64,000 nucleotides of DNA from CAXBNB01 sp965267535. Lineage in GTDB: Bacteria > Bacteroidota > Bacteroidia > Cytophagales > Cyclobacteriaceae. The notes beneath the pieces were generated by a model that was not told the DNA's origin, ran no database searches, and worked only from the letters and a program-made list of their open reading frames with translations. Position 1 is the first letter of the stretch; every line of letters starts with the position of its first letter. Positions 38,710 through 46,266 of this stretch are shown here, piece by piece. Location of the stretch: the NCBI GenBank assembly GCA_965267535.1, contig OZ254082.1, positions 3,038,001-3,102,000 on the forward strand. The letters run 5' to 3'. A program made the position numbers and the translations under genes.

Positions 38710-39323
38710 CGAATATACTGCTGATGGCGCATCACCCAGCTCACAAGCGAGTGGGTAGTATTGGGCAGCTGTAGCTTTTTACAGATGTTGTGGCGATGAT
38801 TTTTGACTGTACTCAGGCTTATGTTGAGCTCTTCAGCTATCTGACGGGAAGTCAGGTCTTCTTTAATCTTCTGCAGCACCACTTTTTCCATCGGGGTAAT
38901 AGACGATATCTGCTCCAGTACACCTACGTCTATTTCATTGCTGTTTTTTACCCGTTCATAAGTACTAAAGGCGACTTCCAATGCAGCCAGTACATCAGCC
39001 TTGCCAAAGGGCTTAATCAGATAAGCATAAGGCTGTGTAGCCTTGGCTTCCTGTATAGTTTTCCTATCGGAATGTGATGATAAAAAAATGTGTGGCACAT
39101 CGCTTTTGCTCCTGATAAAGTCAGCCACATCAATGCCGGTTTTAACACTACCCAGGTGAATATCCAATATCACCAAGTCAGTTTGCGCAGGATCAAAGGC
39201 CTGCACGGCTTCTTTGTACGACAAAGCCGGCTCGTGTGCTTCATACCCCAGCTCCGTCAATACCCGACACAACTCATCGGCTATGAGCACTTCATCTTCT
39301 ACAACAAATATTCTTTTGGACAT
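38706..39323 (-). CDS. Response regulator, REC plus LuxR-type HTH
   Basis: A 205-residue two-domain regulator. The receiver domain has acidic pocket VVEDE (9-11), phosphoacceptor Asp54 in LVILDIHLG, and Lys104 in YLIKPF. The C-terminal GerE/LuxR helix-turn-helix is LTSRQIAEELNISLSTVKNH. I start at the ATG at 39323 (MSKRIFVVED); nine upstream in-frame residues have no family match and would enclose the -7 box spacing. It faces the HisKA_2 kinase tail to tail with a 4-bp overlap. Target genes are not known; the neighbouring adhesin operon is a natural candidate but that is inference. Confidence 0.9.
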   Translation of the reverse strand: MSKRIFVVEDEVLIADELCRVLTELGYEAHEPALSYKEAVQAFDPAQTDLVILDIHLGSVKTGIDVADFIRSKSDVPHIFLSSHSDRKTIQEAKATQPYAYLIKPFGKADVLAALEVAFSTYERVKNSNEIDVGVLEQISSITPMEKVVLQKIKEDLTSRQIAEELNISLSTVKNHRHNICKKLQLPNTTHSLVSWVMRHQQYIR

Positions 39324-39343
39324 ATATCCCCAATGATAAAACA

Positions 39344-39351
39344 CAAACATA
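39344..39351 (-). promoter_or_regulatory. Promoter -7 box of the response regulator (TATGTTTG)
   Basis: CAAACATA on the plus strand is TATGTTTG on the minus strand, an exact TAnnTTTG. It lies about 20 bp ahead of the regulator ATG, giving a leader of roughly 15 nt. No clear -33 TTG. Confidence 0.45.
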
Positions 39352-39393
39352 CATACAAATGCATATATACTACACCCTGCCTTTAGGGTAATG

Positions 39394-40395
39394 CTACTGC
39401 CCTACTTCGAGTGACTGCAACACATCAAGCAAAGCAGCCAAGGTCTGCCCCTGCCTCGTTTTCCCTTCTTTATCGATACACCATGCAATCTCTCCATTGG
39501 CTGCCATCAACTCAACCGAGCAATTGGCTGAAGGTGCTAAACCATAACCGGCTCTATGCAGCGCATGCTCTCCCCATTGACGTAGCGACTCATCGGCATT
39601 CAGAGCTACCAGCCCTTGTTGTTTGGCGGTGGTCACTACCTTTCCCGTTAATACATCTACCTGAAAATCGTCCTGATAAAAAGCCCTGGAAAGCTCACCC
39701 TGCCAGGCCAGATCCTCGGGAGCACCCGTGCTTATTGCTGCATTGAAATGCATCAGCCAAAACTGATCGGCAAACTGCATCGACAAAGCCAGTTCGTGTG
39801 TAGACACTACAATGCACTTATCTTTTTTGATATCGTGCAACAGCTTCATCACTTCCACCCGATTGATAAGGTCCAGGTGTGCTGTAGGTTCATCGAGCAA
39901 AATCACATCTGTATCCTGCGCCAGCACACGTGCTATCATCGCTTTTTGTCGCTGGCCATCGCTCAGGTCGCTTATCCGCTTATCTGCTATATAATTAATT
40001 CTGCATCGGGTGATGGCCTCTTGCACCTTGCTGTGGTCGTTAGCCGAAAGCCTGCCTAGCCAGTTGGTATACGGATATCGCCCAAGCCCTACCAGCTCAC
40101 GTACAGTCATGGCCGGCACTCCTACTTTCTCGGTAGTCACTATACCCAGCTGTCTGGCCAGCTCTCCTGACGACATATCTTCGGGACTTTTTCCATGGAG
40201 CAGAATTTGACCTCCCAATGCTGGCTGTGTCATCGCCAATGTACGAAGCAATGTAGACTTGCCCACACCGTTTTGTCCCAGCAGGCAAATCAGCTGCCCC
40301 GGCTTCACAGTCAGGTTTATGGCTCTGCCAATTATTTTACTGTCATAGCCAATCGCCAGATCACGGGCTGCCAATATCGTAGAATCAGTAGTCAA
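39394..40395 (-). CDS. FecE/BtuD-like ABC transporter ATPase (iron-chelate/heme/cobalamin)
   Basis: A 333-residue ATPase. Walker A GQNGVGKST (40-48), signature LSDGQRQKAMIARVL, Walker B VILLDEPTAHLD and a switch His in VVSTHELAL are all intact. The sequence is closest to metal-chelate importer ATPases. It is longer than the usual about 255 residues: a C-terminal extension of about 80 residues (after VTTAKQQGL) has no motif I recognise. The permease gene ends with a 4-bp ATGA overlap into this start, showing translational coupling. No substrate-binding protein or TonB receptor is adjacent, so the ligand is unknown. Confidence 0.88.
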   Translation of the reverse strand: MTTDSTILAARDLAIGYDSKIIGRAINLTVKPGQLICLLGQNGVGKSTLLRTLAMTQPALGGQILLHGKSPEDMSSGELARQLGIVTTEKVGVPAMTVRELVGLGRYPYTNWLGRLSANDHSKVQEAITRCRINYIADKRISDLSDGQRQKAMIARVLAQDTDVILLDEPTAHLDLINRVEVMKLLHDIKKDKCIVVSTHELALSMQFADQFWLMHFNAAISTGAPEDLAWQGELSRAFYQDDFQVDVLTGKVVTTAKQQGLVALNADESLRQWGEHALHRAGYGLAPSANCSVELMAANGEIAWCIDKEGKTRQGQTLAALLDVLQSLEVGQ

Positions 40396-41411
40396 AAGTT
40401 TGCCTGCAAGTTTTTATACCTAACAATGAGCCAAATCACCAATGGTCCTCCAAACAAGGATGTAACCGCATTGAGCGGCAATGTCTGTGCGACTCCCGGC
40501 AACCTGGCTCCCAGATCGCATACCAGCAATATGACCGCACCAATAAGTGCTGTAAATGGCAGTACCTGCCTATGATCTGTACCGGGCGATACCATGCGTG
40601 CTATATGGGGCACTGCCAATCCCACAAACGCAATAGGCCCGCAAAAAGCTGTAATCGTACCCGCCAGCATTGCCGTAAGTAAAATAATGGCATAACGAAT
40701 GGTTCGTATCGAAAGCCCTGCATTTTGAGCATATACTTCGCCCAACTGCAAAATGTTAAGGGGCTTAATCATAAACACCGACAAGGTGAGCGCTAACACC
40801 AAAACCGGTGCAAGCACCTGTAGTTCGTCCCAGGTTACCCCACCCAAATCACCAAATGTCCAAAGCAGGTAAGATTGTATATTTTCAGGAGTACTAAAAT
40901 ACTGAAAGATACTAACCAGCGAAGATGTGGTACTGCTAAACATCAATCCGATAATCAGCAATGAGGTGTTGTTTTTGACTAAACGAGCAAAAAACAACAC
41001 TACAGAAAACACCAATGAAGCACCTACCACTGCACCTGTGATGATACTCCAATTGTCGGGCTGAAAAAAGGATAAAGAGGCTGAGATACCGGCACCCCCT
41101 AATACTACCAGAGCCACACCCAGACTAGCTCCGGAGCTAACCCCAAGTACAAACGGGCCTGCGAGAGGATTGCGGAAATAGGTTTGCATAAACAAGCCAC
41201 TGAGACTAAGCCCCATACCGGCCAGCACTGCTGCTATAGCTCTGGGCAAGCGAAAGTGCAAAACAATGGTACGCCAGGCTTCATTCTCTCCCTGCTGCCC
41301 CAGCAAGATAGCACAGGTGTCGGCAAGTGGTATACGAACTGACCCCAGAGACAAGTGTCCCAAAAAAGCGACAATCAGTAAAACCAAAAACAAAAGGAGG
41401 TGCTTTTTCAA
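40392..41411 (-). CDS. FecCD/BtuC-family ABC transporter permease
   Basis: A 339-residue polytopic inner-membrane permease. The FecCD hallmarks are present: RLPRAIAAVLAGMGLSLSG near the N-terminus, NPLAGPFVLGVSSGASLG, and GPIAFVGLAVPHIAR near the C-terminus. About ten membrane segments can be counted. It forms an importer with the ATPase whose gene overlaps by 4 bp. The first hydrophobic segment starts at residue 4, in line with the ATG at 41411. No cobalamin riboswitch box was seen upstream. Confidence 0.92.
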   Translation of the reverse strand: MKKHLLLFLVLLIVAFLGHLSLGSVRIPLADTCAILLGQQGENEAWRTIVLHFRLPRAIAAVLAGMGLSLSGLFMQTYFRNPLAGPFVLGVSSGASLGVALVVLGGAGISASLSFFQPDNWSIITGAVVGASLVFSVVLFFARLVKNNTSLLIIGLMFSSTTSSLVSIFQYFSTPENIQSYLLWTFGDLGGVTWDELQVLAPVLVLALTLSVFMIKPLNILQLGEVYAQNAGLSIRTIRYAIILLTAMLAGTITAFCGPIAFVGLAVPHIARMVSPGTDHRQVLPFTALIGAVILLVCDLGARLPGVAQTLPLNAVTSLFGGPLVIWLIVRYKNLQANF

Positions 41412-41738
41412 AGGCGTAGGTTTGCAGCGTTTTTAAAATGCCATATCTCTCTGCAAAACAACAAAAAACCTCTATTCCAGACAACTAATCCTACATGTGA
41501 TTGCAGCATAATGCTCTACGGAGCATTGGTACTGGAAAAGCCTTAATCCTGATAGCTCATCAATAGTCTTCATAGTCCTAAATATCACCTGTGTATATTT
41601 AACACAAACAAGGGTACTCACTCCGGCAGTTTAACGAGTACATCATCATCGGCAAACTGATCTGATACTTTTTCTATAGCGCCTATTTACCTGCTTATCA
41701 GGGCGTTCAAAATAATCATTAAAATAATTAAACGAACG
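41412..41738. other. Intergenic region upstream of ffs and the permease gene
   Basis: A 327-bp stretch without a convincing gene. The only clear structure is AATGCTC-TACG-GAGCATT (41510-41527), a 7-bp stem closed by C-G around a UNCG-type tetraloop when read on the plus strand, with no U-tract after it. The leftward permease promoter should lie here, but no TAnnTTTG is visible. Confidence 0.5.
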
Positions 41739-41770
41739 TTGACATATATTTATAATTCGTCTTACTTTTG
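41739..41770 (+). promoter_or_regulatory. Promoter of the SRP RNA gene
   Basis: TTG (41739-41741) and TACTTTTG (41763-41770) match the Bacteroidota -33 and -7 elements (TTG ... TAnnTTTG) with a 21-bp spacer. The predicted start, about 5 nt after the -7 box, coincides with the first base of the SRP RNA closing stem at 41775. Confidence 0.85.
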
Positions 41771-41774
41771 CAGC

Positions 41775-41870
41775 GGCAAACCGATACGACCAGCTCCTAT
41801 CGAATCCCCCAGGGCCGGAAGGCAGCAAGGGTAGATGGTTGTAGCGGTGCGATATACGGTTTGCCTCTTT
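41775..41870 (+). ncRNA. ffs: Bacterial small signal recognition particle RNA (4.5S)
   Basis: The universal SRP apical loop region is present: AGGGCCGGAAGGCAGCAAGG (41811-41830), with the GGAA tetraloop and asymmetric internal loop that bind Ffh. The ends pair: GGCAAACCG (41775-41783) with CGGTTTGCC (41857-41865). The T-rich tail TCTTTTCTTT follows. The length of about 91-96 nt fits the small Alu-less form. The RNA works with Ffh to target nascent membrane and exported proteins. Confidence 0.96.
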
Positions 41871-41994
41871 TCTTTATTTCCCCTCCAAACACACTACGGT
41901 TTTCTTTTTCTAATTAGATTTGTTTCAGGATGGCAAGAGCTGTGTATATGCATACTTTTTGCTCCTTTAACGAAAATAAATAAACCAATAGCGC

Positions 41995-42198
41995 ATGTAC
42001 ATCATCAAGGTAAAAGGCAAAGCAAAAATACCTGACTACATTCAGTTAAGGGACGATAATTTCGTGTTGATTGCTTATTTTCGTGCTGACAGACCGCTGA
42101 AAAAACTAGAAAAATACGGACTGGAAGGAAAAGAAAAAGAACTTTCCGGTATCATTGAAAATCTATCTTACGGCAAACTAGAACCTTTAAAGCTTTAA
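41995..42198 (+). CDS. Small conserved-looking protein upstream of ftsE
   Basis: Sixty-seven residues, soluble, charged, with no signal peptide or membrane span. MYIIKVKGKAKIPDYIQLRD at the start is followed by an ADRPLKKLEKYGL segment and a LSYGKLEPL end. It lies 8 bp ahead of ftsE on the same strand and has codon use like its neighbours, so I take it as real and co-transcribed. A near-consensus promoter box TACTTTTTG (one extra base) lies at 41953-41961. I do not recognise a function. Confidence 0.65.
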   Translation: MYIIKVKGKAKIPDYIQLRDDNFVLIAYFRADRPLKKLEKYGLEGKEKELSGIIENLSYGKLEPLKL

Positions 42199-42206
42199 TA
42201 AAAACT

Positions 42207-42917
42207 ATGGAATTTAGCTCACAACCAGTAGTAACGGTCAACAGCGCTGATATATACCAGGAAGACCAGGTGGTACTCAATAATATCAGTTTTTCTATAG
42301 ACAAGGGAGAGTTTGTATACCTGATAGGCAGAACGGGCAGTGGCAAATCATCGCTACTGAAAACCATTTATGCCGACCTTCCCTTACGTACCGGAGAAGT
42401 TCAGGTAGCCGGCATCAACATCAACGGCATCAAACGCAAACAAATCCCTCATCTGCGGCGGAAAATAGGAATTGTTTTTCAGGACTTTCAACTCTTCAAC
42501 GACCGATCGGTAACTGAAAACCTGACCTTTGTGATGCAGGCTACCGGCTGGACGGAAAAATCAAAAATAAAAGCACGATTGGCCGAGGTTCTCATGCGTG
42601 TAGGACTGGGAGCCGTATCCTCTAAGATGCCCCACCAACTGTCTGGTGGCGAGCAACAACGCGTGGTTATAGCCCGGGCTCTCATTAACGAACCCAGCAT
42701 ACTGATAGCCGACGAACCTACAGGAAATCTGGACCCACGGGTGTCGGATGATATCTTTAAACTATTTCTGGAAATAAACCGCAGCGGTACTGCCGTACTG
42801 ATGGCTACCCACTACCATGCCTTTTTAGAAAACTATCCGGCCCGCGTGCTCAAATGCGAAGACGGTAAAATTCTCGACTCAGAAAAAGAAGAGTTTGAGC
42901 TCTCGCGCAACTTCTAA
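42207..42917 (+). CDS. ftsE: Cell division ABC ATPase FtsE
   Basis: A 236-residue ATPase. Walker A GRTGSGKS (41-48), Q-loop in IGIVFQDFQLF, signature LSGGEQQR (145-152), Walker B ILIADEPTGNLD and ATHYH switch are intact. The short N-terminus and the phrase TGNLDPRVSDDIF are FtsE-like. FtsE with the membrane partner FtsX controls peptidoglycan hydrolases at the division site. No ftsX is adjacent here; the partner must lie elsewhere. A related LolD-type ATPase is the main alternative, but the size and motifs favour FtsE. The gene ends 11 bp from convergent rsmG with no visible terminator. Confidence 0.85.
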   Translation: MEFSSQPVVTVNSADIYQEDQVVLNNISFSIDKGEFVYLIGRTGSGKSSLLKTIYADLPLRTGEVQVAGININGIKRKQIPHLRRKIGIVFQDFQLFNDRSVTENLTFVMQATGWTEKSKIKARLAEVLMRVGLGAVSSKMPHQLSGGEQQRVVIARALINEPSILIADEPTGNLDPRVSDDIFKLFLEINRSGTAVLMATHYHAFLENYPARVLKCEDGKILDSEKEEFELSRNF

Positions 42918-42928
42918 GGGAGCAAACC

Positions 42929-43555
42929 TTACTGACGAGGTACGTAAACTACTTTTTTGGTCTCAAAAAAGGGCTCATCGTAGGTGCGACTAAGGTCAAA
43001 CAACTTGTAGCGCAACTTCGACTCTTTCAGTTCCTCTTCCAGATCGCCTCCCTTCAGGTACAAAATGCCGTTTTTTAGTTCATTGGCAGACTCTTTATTG
43101 AACTTGTTTTTCACCCAACCATAAAAAGGCTTGAGCCGGGTAACTGCACGGCTTACCACAAAATCATACTTTTCATTAACAGCCTCCACCCGCTTATGGC
43201 TGGCCTTTACATTCTGTAAGTTTAGTCCCTCTGCCACATGGTTTACCACCTTTATCTTCTTGCCAATAGAATCGACAAGGTGAAAATCTACATCGGGAAA
43301 AAGTGTAGCCAAAGGAATGCCGGGGAACCCCCCTCCCGTGCCTACATCGAGCACTTGTGTGCCCGGCTCAAAAGACATAACTCTGGCAATGCCCAGCGAA
43401 TGAAGTATGTGGCGTGTGTACAGCTCATCTATATCTTTTCGGCTTACTACATTTATTTTAGCATTCCACTCCTTGTACAGCTCGCCCATTTTTTCAAACT
43501 GCGACACTTGTTCATCCGTTAGTCCCGAAAAATATTTTTGAATCAGATCAACCAT
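42929..43555 (-). CDS. rsmG: 16S rRNA (guanine-N7) methyltransferase RsmG
   Basis: A 208-residue SAM-dependent methyltransferase (also called GidB) that makes m7G527 in 16S rRNA. The SAM loop VLDVGTGGGFPGIPLA begins at residue 68. Further family motifs are WNAKINVVSRKD near 30-40, RHILHSLG and VVSRAVTRL. Full length for the family. It is followed on the same strand by nothing close; the upstream gene ends 30 bp before its start, so the two may share a transcript. Confidence 0.95.
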   Translation of the reverse strand: MVDLIQKYFSGLTDEQVSQFEKMGELYKEWNAKINVVSRKDIDELYTRHILHSLGIARVMSFEPGTQVLDVGTGGGFPGIPLATLFPDVDFHLVDSIGKKIKVVNHVAEGLNLQNVKASHKRVEAVNEKYDFVVSRAVTRLKPFYGWVKNKFNKESANELKNGILYLKGGDLEEELKESKLRYKLFDLSRTYDEPFFETKKVVYVPRQ

Positions 43556-43585
43556 ACTGCCTTTTATCTAAATTAATTTGCCCGA

Positions 43586-44119
43586 TTATTTACCACTTCC
43601 TTTAAACGCCTCATCCCGGTGCTTAAACAGGATATTGAAGCTGGTAAGGCTGCCGTAAATGCGTGTAATATACTGCTGCAAATTTACTTTTTCTTCGTCT
43701 GTAAGTGCAGAACTGTTTATACGCTGCTCCATCACCCGCAAACGATCGCGCACCATTACTATCTTATGAAAAAAACTATCAATAGGCAGTTCGTAGGGTT
43801 TTAGCTCAGTATTGGCGGGTTGGAAAATGAGCTTACCTCCCGTCCACTTGTCTCCCAGATCCACCACTTCCTGTTCGTCCGTCACAGCCGACAGCAACCT
43901 ACCAAGGGTTTCTTCTACCTGCTGCAGACTTACTACATCCTGAGTAGGCTCTACCCATTCTATGATTTCCCAGCTCTCCTGCTCGCTCTTGGGCAATTGT
44001 TTATTACCATGATTAACAAAAGTAATGAGGTATTCGTGGCTGGTTACCTGCACCACTATACCTACCCCCCACTCGCTATGTCTTACACGCGAGCCTATGC
44101 CTAAGTATATGTCTTCCAT
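43586..44119 (-). CDS. Protein with N-terminal SH3/Tudor-like domain, function unknown
   Basis: A 177-residue soluble protein. The first about 60 residues (LGIGSRVRHSEWGVGIVVQV ... YLITFVNHGNKQLP) have the pattern seen in the CarD-type and UvrD/PcrA C-terminal Tudor-like domains, which contact RNA polymerase or DNA. The remainder is helical (about 60-170), without motifs I know. It sits 30 bp upstream of rsmG on the same strand. A role in transcription or repair is only a suggestion from the small domain. Confidence 0.7.
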   Translation of the reverse strand: MEDIYLGIGSRVRHSEWGVGIVVQVTSHEYLITFVNHGNKQLPKSEQESWEIIEWVEPTQDVVSLQQVEETLGRLLSAVTDEQEVVDLGDKWTGGKLIFQPANTELKPYELPIDSFFHKIVMVRDRLRVMEQRINSSALTDEEKVNLQQYITRIYGSLTSFNILFKHRDEAFKGSGK

Positions 44120-44162
44120 TTATAGTATTATAAAAAACCTAAATAATAGTCTGATCAAAAAA

Positions 44163-44335
44163 GCCCGCAATAGTTCTACTTTGTCATATTTGAAAATAGC
44201 GCAAACCCTGACAGGTTTAATGACCCTAAAAGCCTAACTTACGCCAGTTGAAGGGATAAAACCTGTCAGGTATCGACCCTCTTATCTCAACTTGACAAAG
44301 TAGGAATAGACCTTAGAAGGGATACTATTGCGGGC
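44163..44335. repeat. Dispersed intergenic hairpin repeat, copy 2, with nested inverted repeats
   Basis: Three nested perfect inverted repeats: outer GCCCGCAATAGT (44163-44174) / ACTATTGCGGGC (44324-44335); middle CTACTTTGTCA (44176-44186) / TGACAAAGTAG (44293-44303); inner CCTGACAGGTTT (44207-44218) / AAACCTGTCAGG (44259-44270). The middle part matches copy 1 at 11973-12097 in block order. There is no reading frame, so this would be a non-autonomous or structural element. Confidence 0.8.
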
Positions 44336-44356
44336 AATTGTTTTGAGTTTTTATGA

Positions 44357-45211
44357 TCAGATCTTCAGTGTATTTATATGATCGTATGCTTTTTGGAGGT
44401 TTCCGAAAGGATCTCCGGTACGTTCGTCTTCTATAAAGTAATATTTCAGACCTACCTTCTTTTTCTCATTGAAAATAGATTGAAAATCGATAATTCCCTC
44501 ACCCACAGTCGTCTGATCCAGATTGGCAGCAGCATCTTTTACATGAAAGAGGCTAAATCTACCCGGATATTTTCTCAGGAAAGTAAGCGGATCATAGCCT
44601 CCTTTTTTAATCCAGTACAGGTCCGCTTCAAACGAAACCAAATCTGACTGAGTATTTTCTATCAGTATTTCCTGAGGTATCTCTCCATTGCTCGTCTTTT
44701 CAAATTCAAAGGCATGATTGTGGTAGCAAAACTCCACTCCACTGCCTTTAAACTGCTCTCCAACTTTATTGAAGTTTTCAGCTACTTTGTAGTAGTCTTT
44801 ACGCAAGTCGTTGGACAGGTAAGGTACTACCAGGTGCTTCACGCCCAACTCTTTTGAAGACTCTATGATAGCAGGCGCCTGCTCAGGTGTAAAATACGAT
44901 GCATGACAAGAAACTACTTCCATTCCCAAATCAGCTACTACTTTTTTGTAAGCCGATGGCGACATCCCAAACACCTGACCGTCTGTACCCATTCCATAAG
45001 CCTCTATGTATTTGTAGCCTATGTCGGCTATCTTTTTCATGCTGCCGGCAAAGTCCTGCTTTAGTGCATCTCGTACCGAATACACCTGCACGCCCATGGC
45101 CTTAGAGGATACTCCTGATATTGTTTGTCTGGTTTTGCAGGCCATGGGGGCTATCAGTGCTCCCGCAGCTGCCAACGAAGTGTTTTTGATAAATTTCCTT
45201 CTACTTGTCAT
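44357..45211 (-). CDS. Exported sugar phosphate isomerase/epimerase (xylose isomerase-like TIM barrel)
   Basis: A 284-residue AP-endonuclease-2/xylose-isomerase-like TIM-barrel protein. The N-terminus SRRKFIKNTSLAAAGALIAP is a twin-arginine signal, and PMAC after it could be a lipobox, so Tat export as a lipoprotein is likely. Barrel motifs: GVQVYSVRD, GYKYIEAYG, VEFCYHNHAFEF with metal-ligand type His, and LFHVKDA near the C-terminus. Bacteroidota have many such proteins, usually of unproven substrate; isomerisation of a sugar or inositol derivative is only inferred from the fold. Confidence 0.85.
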   Translation of the reverse strand: MTSRRKFIKNTSLAAAGALIAPMACKTRQTISGVSSKAMGVQVYSVRDALKQDFAGSMKKIADIGYKYIEAYGMGTDGQVFGMSPSAYKKVVADLGMEVVSCHASYFTPEQAPAIIESSKELGVKHLVVPYLSNDLRKDYYKVAENFNKVGEQFKGSGVEFCYHNHAFEFEKTSNGEIPQEILIENTQSDLVSFEADLYWIKKGGYDPLTFLRKYPGRFSLFHVKDAAANLDQTTVGEGIIDFQSIFNEKKKVGLKYYFIEDERTGDPFGNLQKAYDHINTLKI

Positions 45212-45257
45212 TCGTTTAGTATTTTTGGTTTACTCCTTTTATGAACATATCTTTTCG

Positions 45258-45265
45258 CAAACATA
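45258..45265 (-). promoter_or_regulatory. Promoter -7 box of the sugar isomerase gene (TATGTTTG)
   Basis: CAAACATA on the plus strand, read on the minus strand as TATGTTTG followed by C, an exact match to TAnnTTTGC. It lies 47 bp ahead of the ATG. Confidence 0.5.
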
Positions 45266-45398
45266 CACCAGACAGTCCTGATTACGGATGAAAAAAAACA
45301 CAAAATAGCAATCAAAAGGCTATTCGATAAGATCACCTGATCCTCTACTCCTACACTATGGTGTTTCTCAAGGGAGACCTGAAAATCAAAGCACAATT

Positions 45399-46160
45399 TT
45401 ACTCTTCGTCGAGCTCCTGCTGATGCACTTGATACCGACTAAGGGCTTCCGGTAAAATTTTGACCAAGTCGTAAGTATTGCTTCTGCATATATACGCTGG
45501 CGAAATCCCCGACACACGAAAAAAGTCGCGGTAATAGTACTCATCGAGGTAGAGGTCGAGTAGTTTCAGTACTTCACTCAGCTTTTTGCTCGCCTGTGTA
45601 TATTCCTTATTGCCTTTTTCGTTTTGTTTCTTCAGTTCATAGTATTTTTTTTCTTCCTTGTACGATTTGCTAAACAGCCGATACAAAGCAGTCATAGGGC
45701 TTGCCAGGGCACTCAGCCCCATGTGGTAGTTCTCTTCCGACGATCGCTCAGGGTAGTGTATCCCGGGCACTTTCATGGTAGTTCTTTCCGGCTTTTTCAA
45801 TATGGTATTAGCCTGGTATATCCCTTTCACCTCCACACCGTCGAGTTGTAGTGTACTTCTTTTCATAGCTACCAGCAGCTCTCCACCGCCATCTGCCACT
45901 ATAGAGAGCGAATCGTACCCCACACTGGTAAAGTGCAAAGTATCCAATGGGCGCACACGTATACTAAACCGACCATTGATATCGGACACTGTGCCTGTGT
46001 GTGCCTGCAAGTAGATGTGCACACCCGGTAGGTCTTCCAGACTTTCTGCATCGATCACAATTCCTGATACTTCTATTTGCTGCGCACACACCTGAGCACC
46101 ACTACCCACCACTGCCAGACACAGCACTGCCCAAAGAAATGGCTTTATTTCGTCATACAT
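45399..46160 (-). CDS. Exported protein with carboxypeptidase-regulatory-like domain
   Basis: About 253 residues from the ATG at 46160, which begins a good signal peptide (IKPFLWAVLCLAVVGSGAQV, cleavage near CAQ). In-frame upstream ATGs add 18 unlikely residues. The first about 90 mature residues form a CarboxypepD_reg/DUF4480-type beta sandwich (VSGIVIDAESLEDLPGVHIY, INGRFSIRV, HFTSVGYDS). The C-terminal half is helical and charged. Many Bacteroidota outer-membrane and periplasmic proteins share this domain; no specific function can be given. It is divergent from the epimerase gene. Confidence 0.8.
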   Translation of the reverse strand: MYDEIKPFLWAVLCLAVVGSGAQVCAQQIEVSGIVIDAESLEDLPGVHIYLQAHTGTVSDINGRFSIRVRPLDTLHFTSVGYDSLSIVADGGGELLVAMKRSTLQLDGVEVKGIYQANTILKKPERTTMKVPGIHYPERSSEENYHMGLSALASPMTALYRLFSKSYKEEKKYYELKKQNEKGNKEYTQASKKLSEVLKLLDLYLDEYYYRDFFRVSGISPAYICRSNTYDLVKILPEALSRYQVHQQELDEE

Positions 46161-46254
46161 ATACATGAGAAATGCACCCTGCTGCCCGTAAGTTGCAGAC
46201 ACCTTCATTTGCATCGTTTTTTACAGTCGCGCCCCCATCCTGCCTAATCTTTTC

Positions 46255-46262
46255 TAGGTTTG
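46255..46262 (+). promoter_or_regulatory. Promoter -7 box of the epimerase gene (TAGGTTTG)
   Basis: Exact TAnnTTTG ending 4 bp before the ATG at 46267. If used, the transcript would start at or next to the start codon, making the mRNA leaderless. Confidence 0.45.
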
Positions 46263-46266
46263 TGGT

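Noticed and set aside
41412..41738. Cobalamin riboswitch upstream of the FecCD/BtuC-type permease
   Set aside because: No B12-box sequence or matching fold was found on the minus strand.
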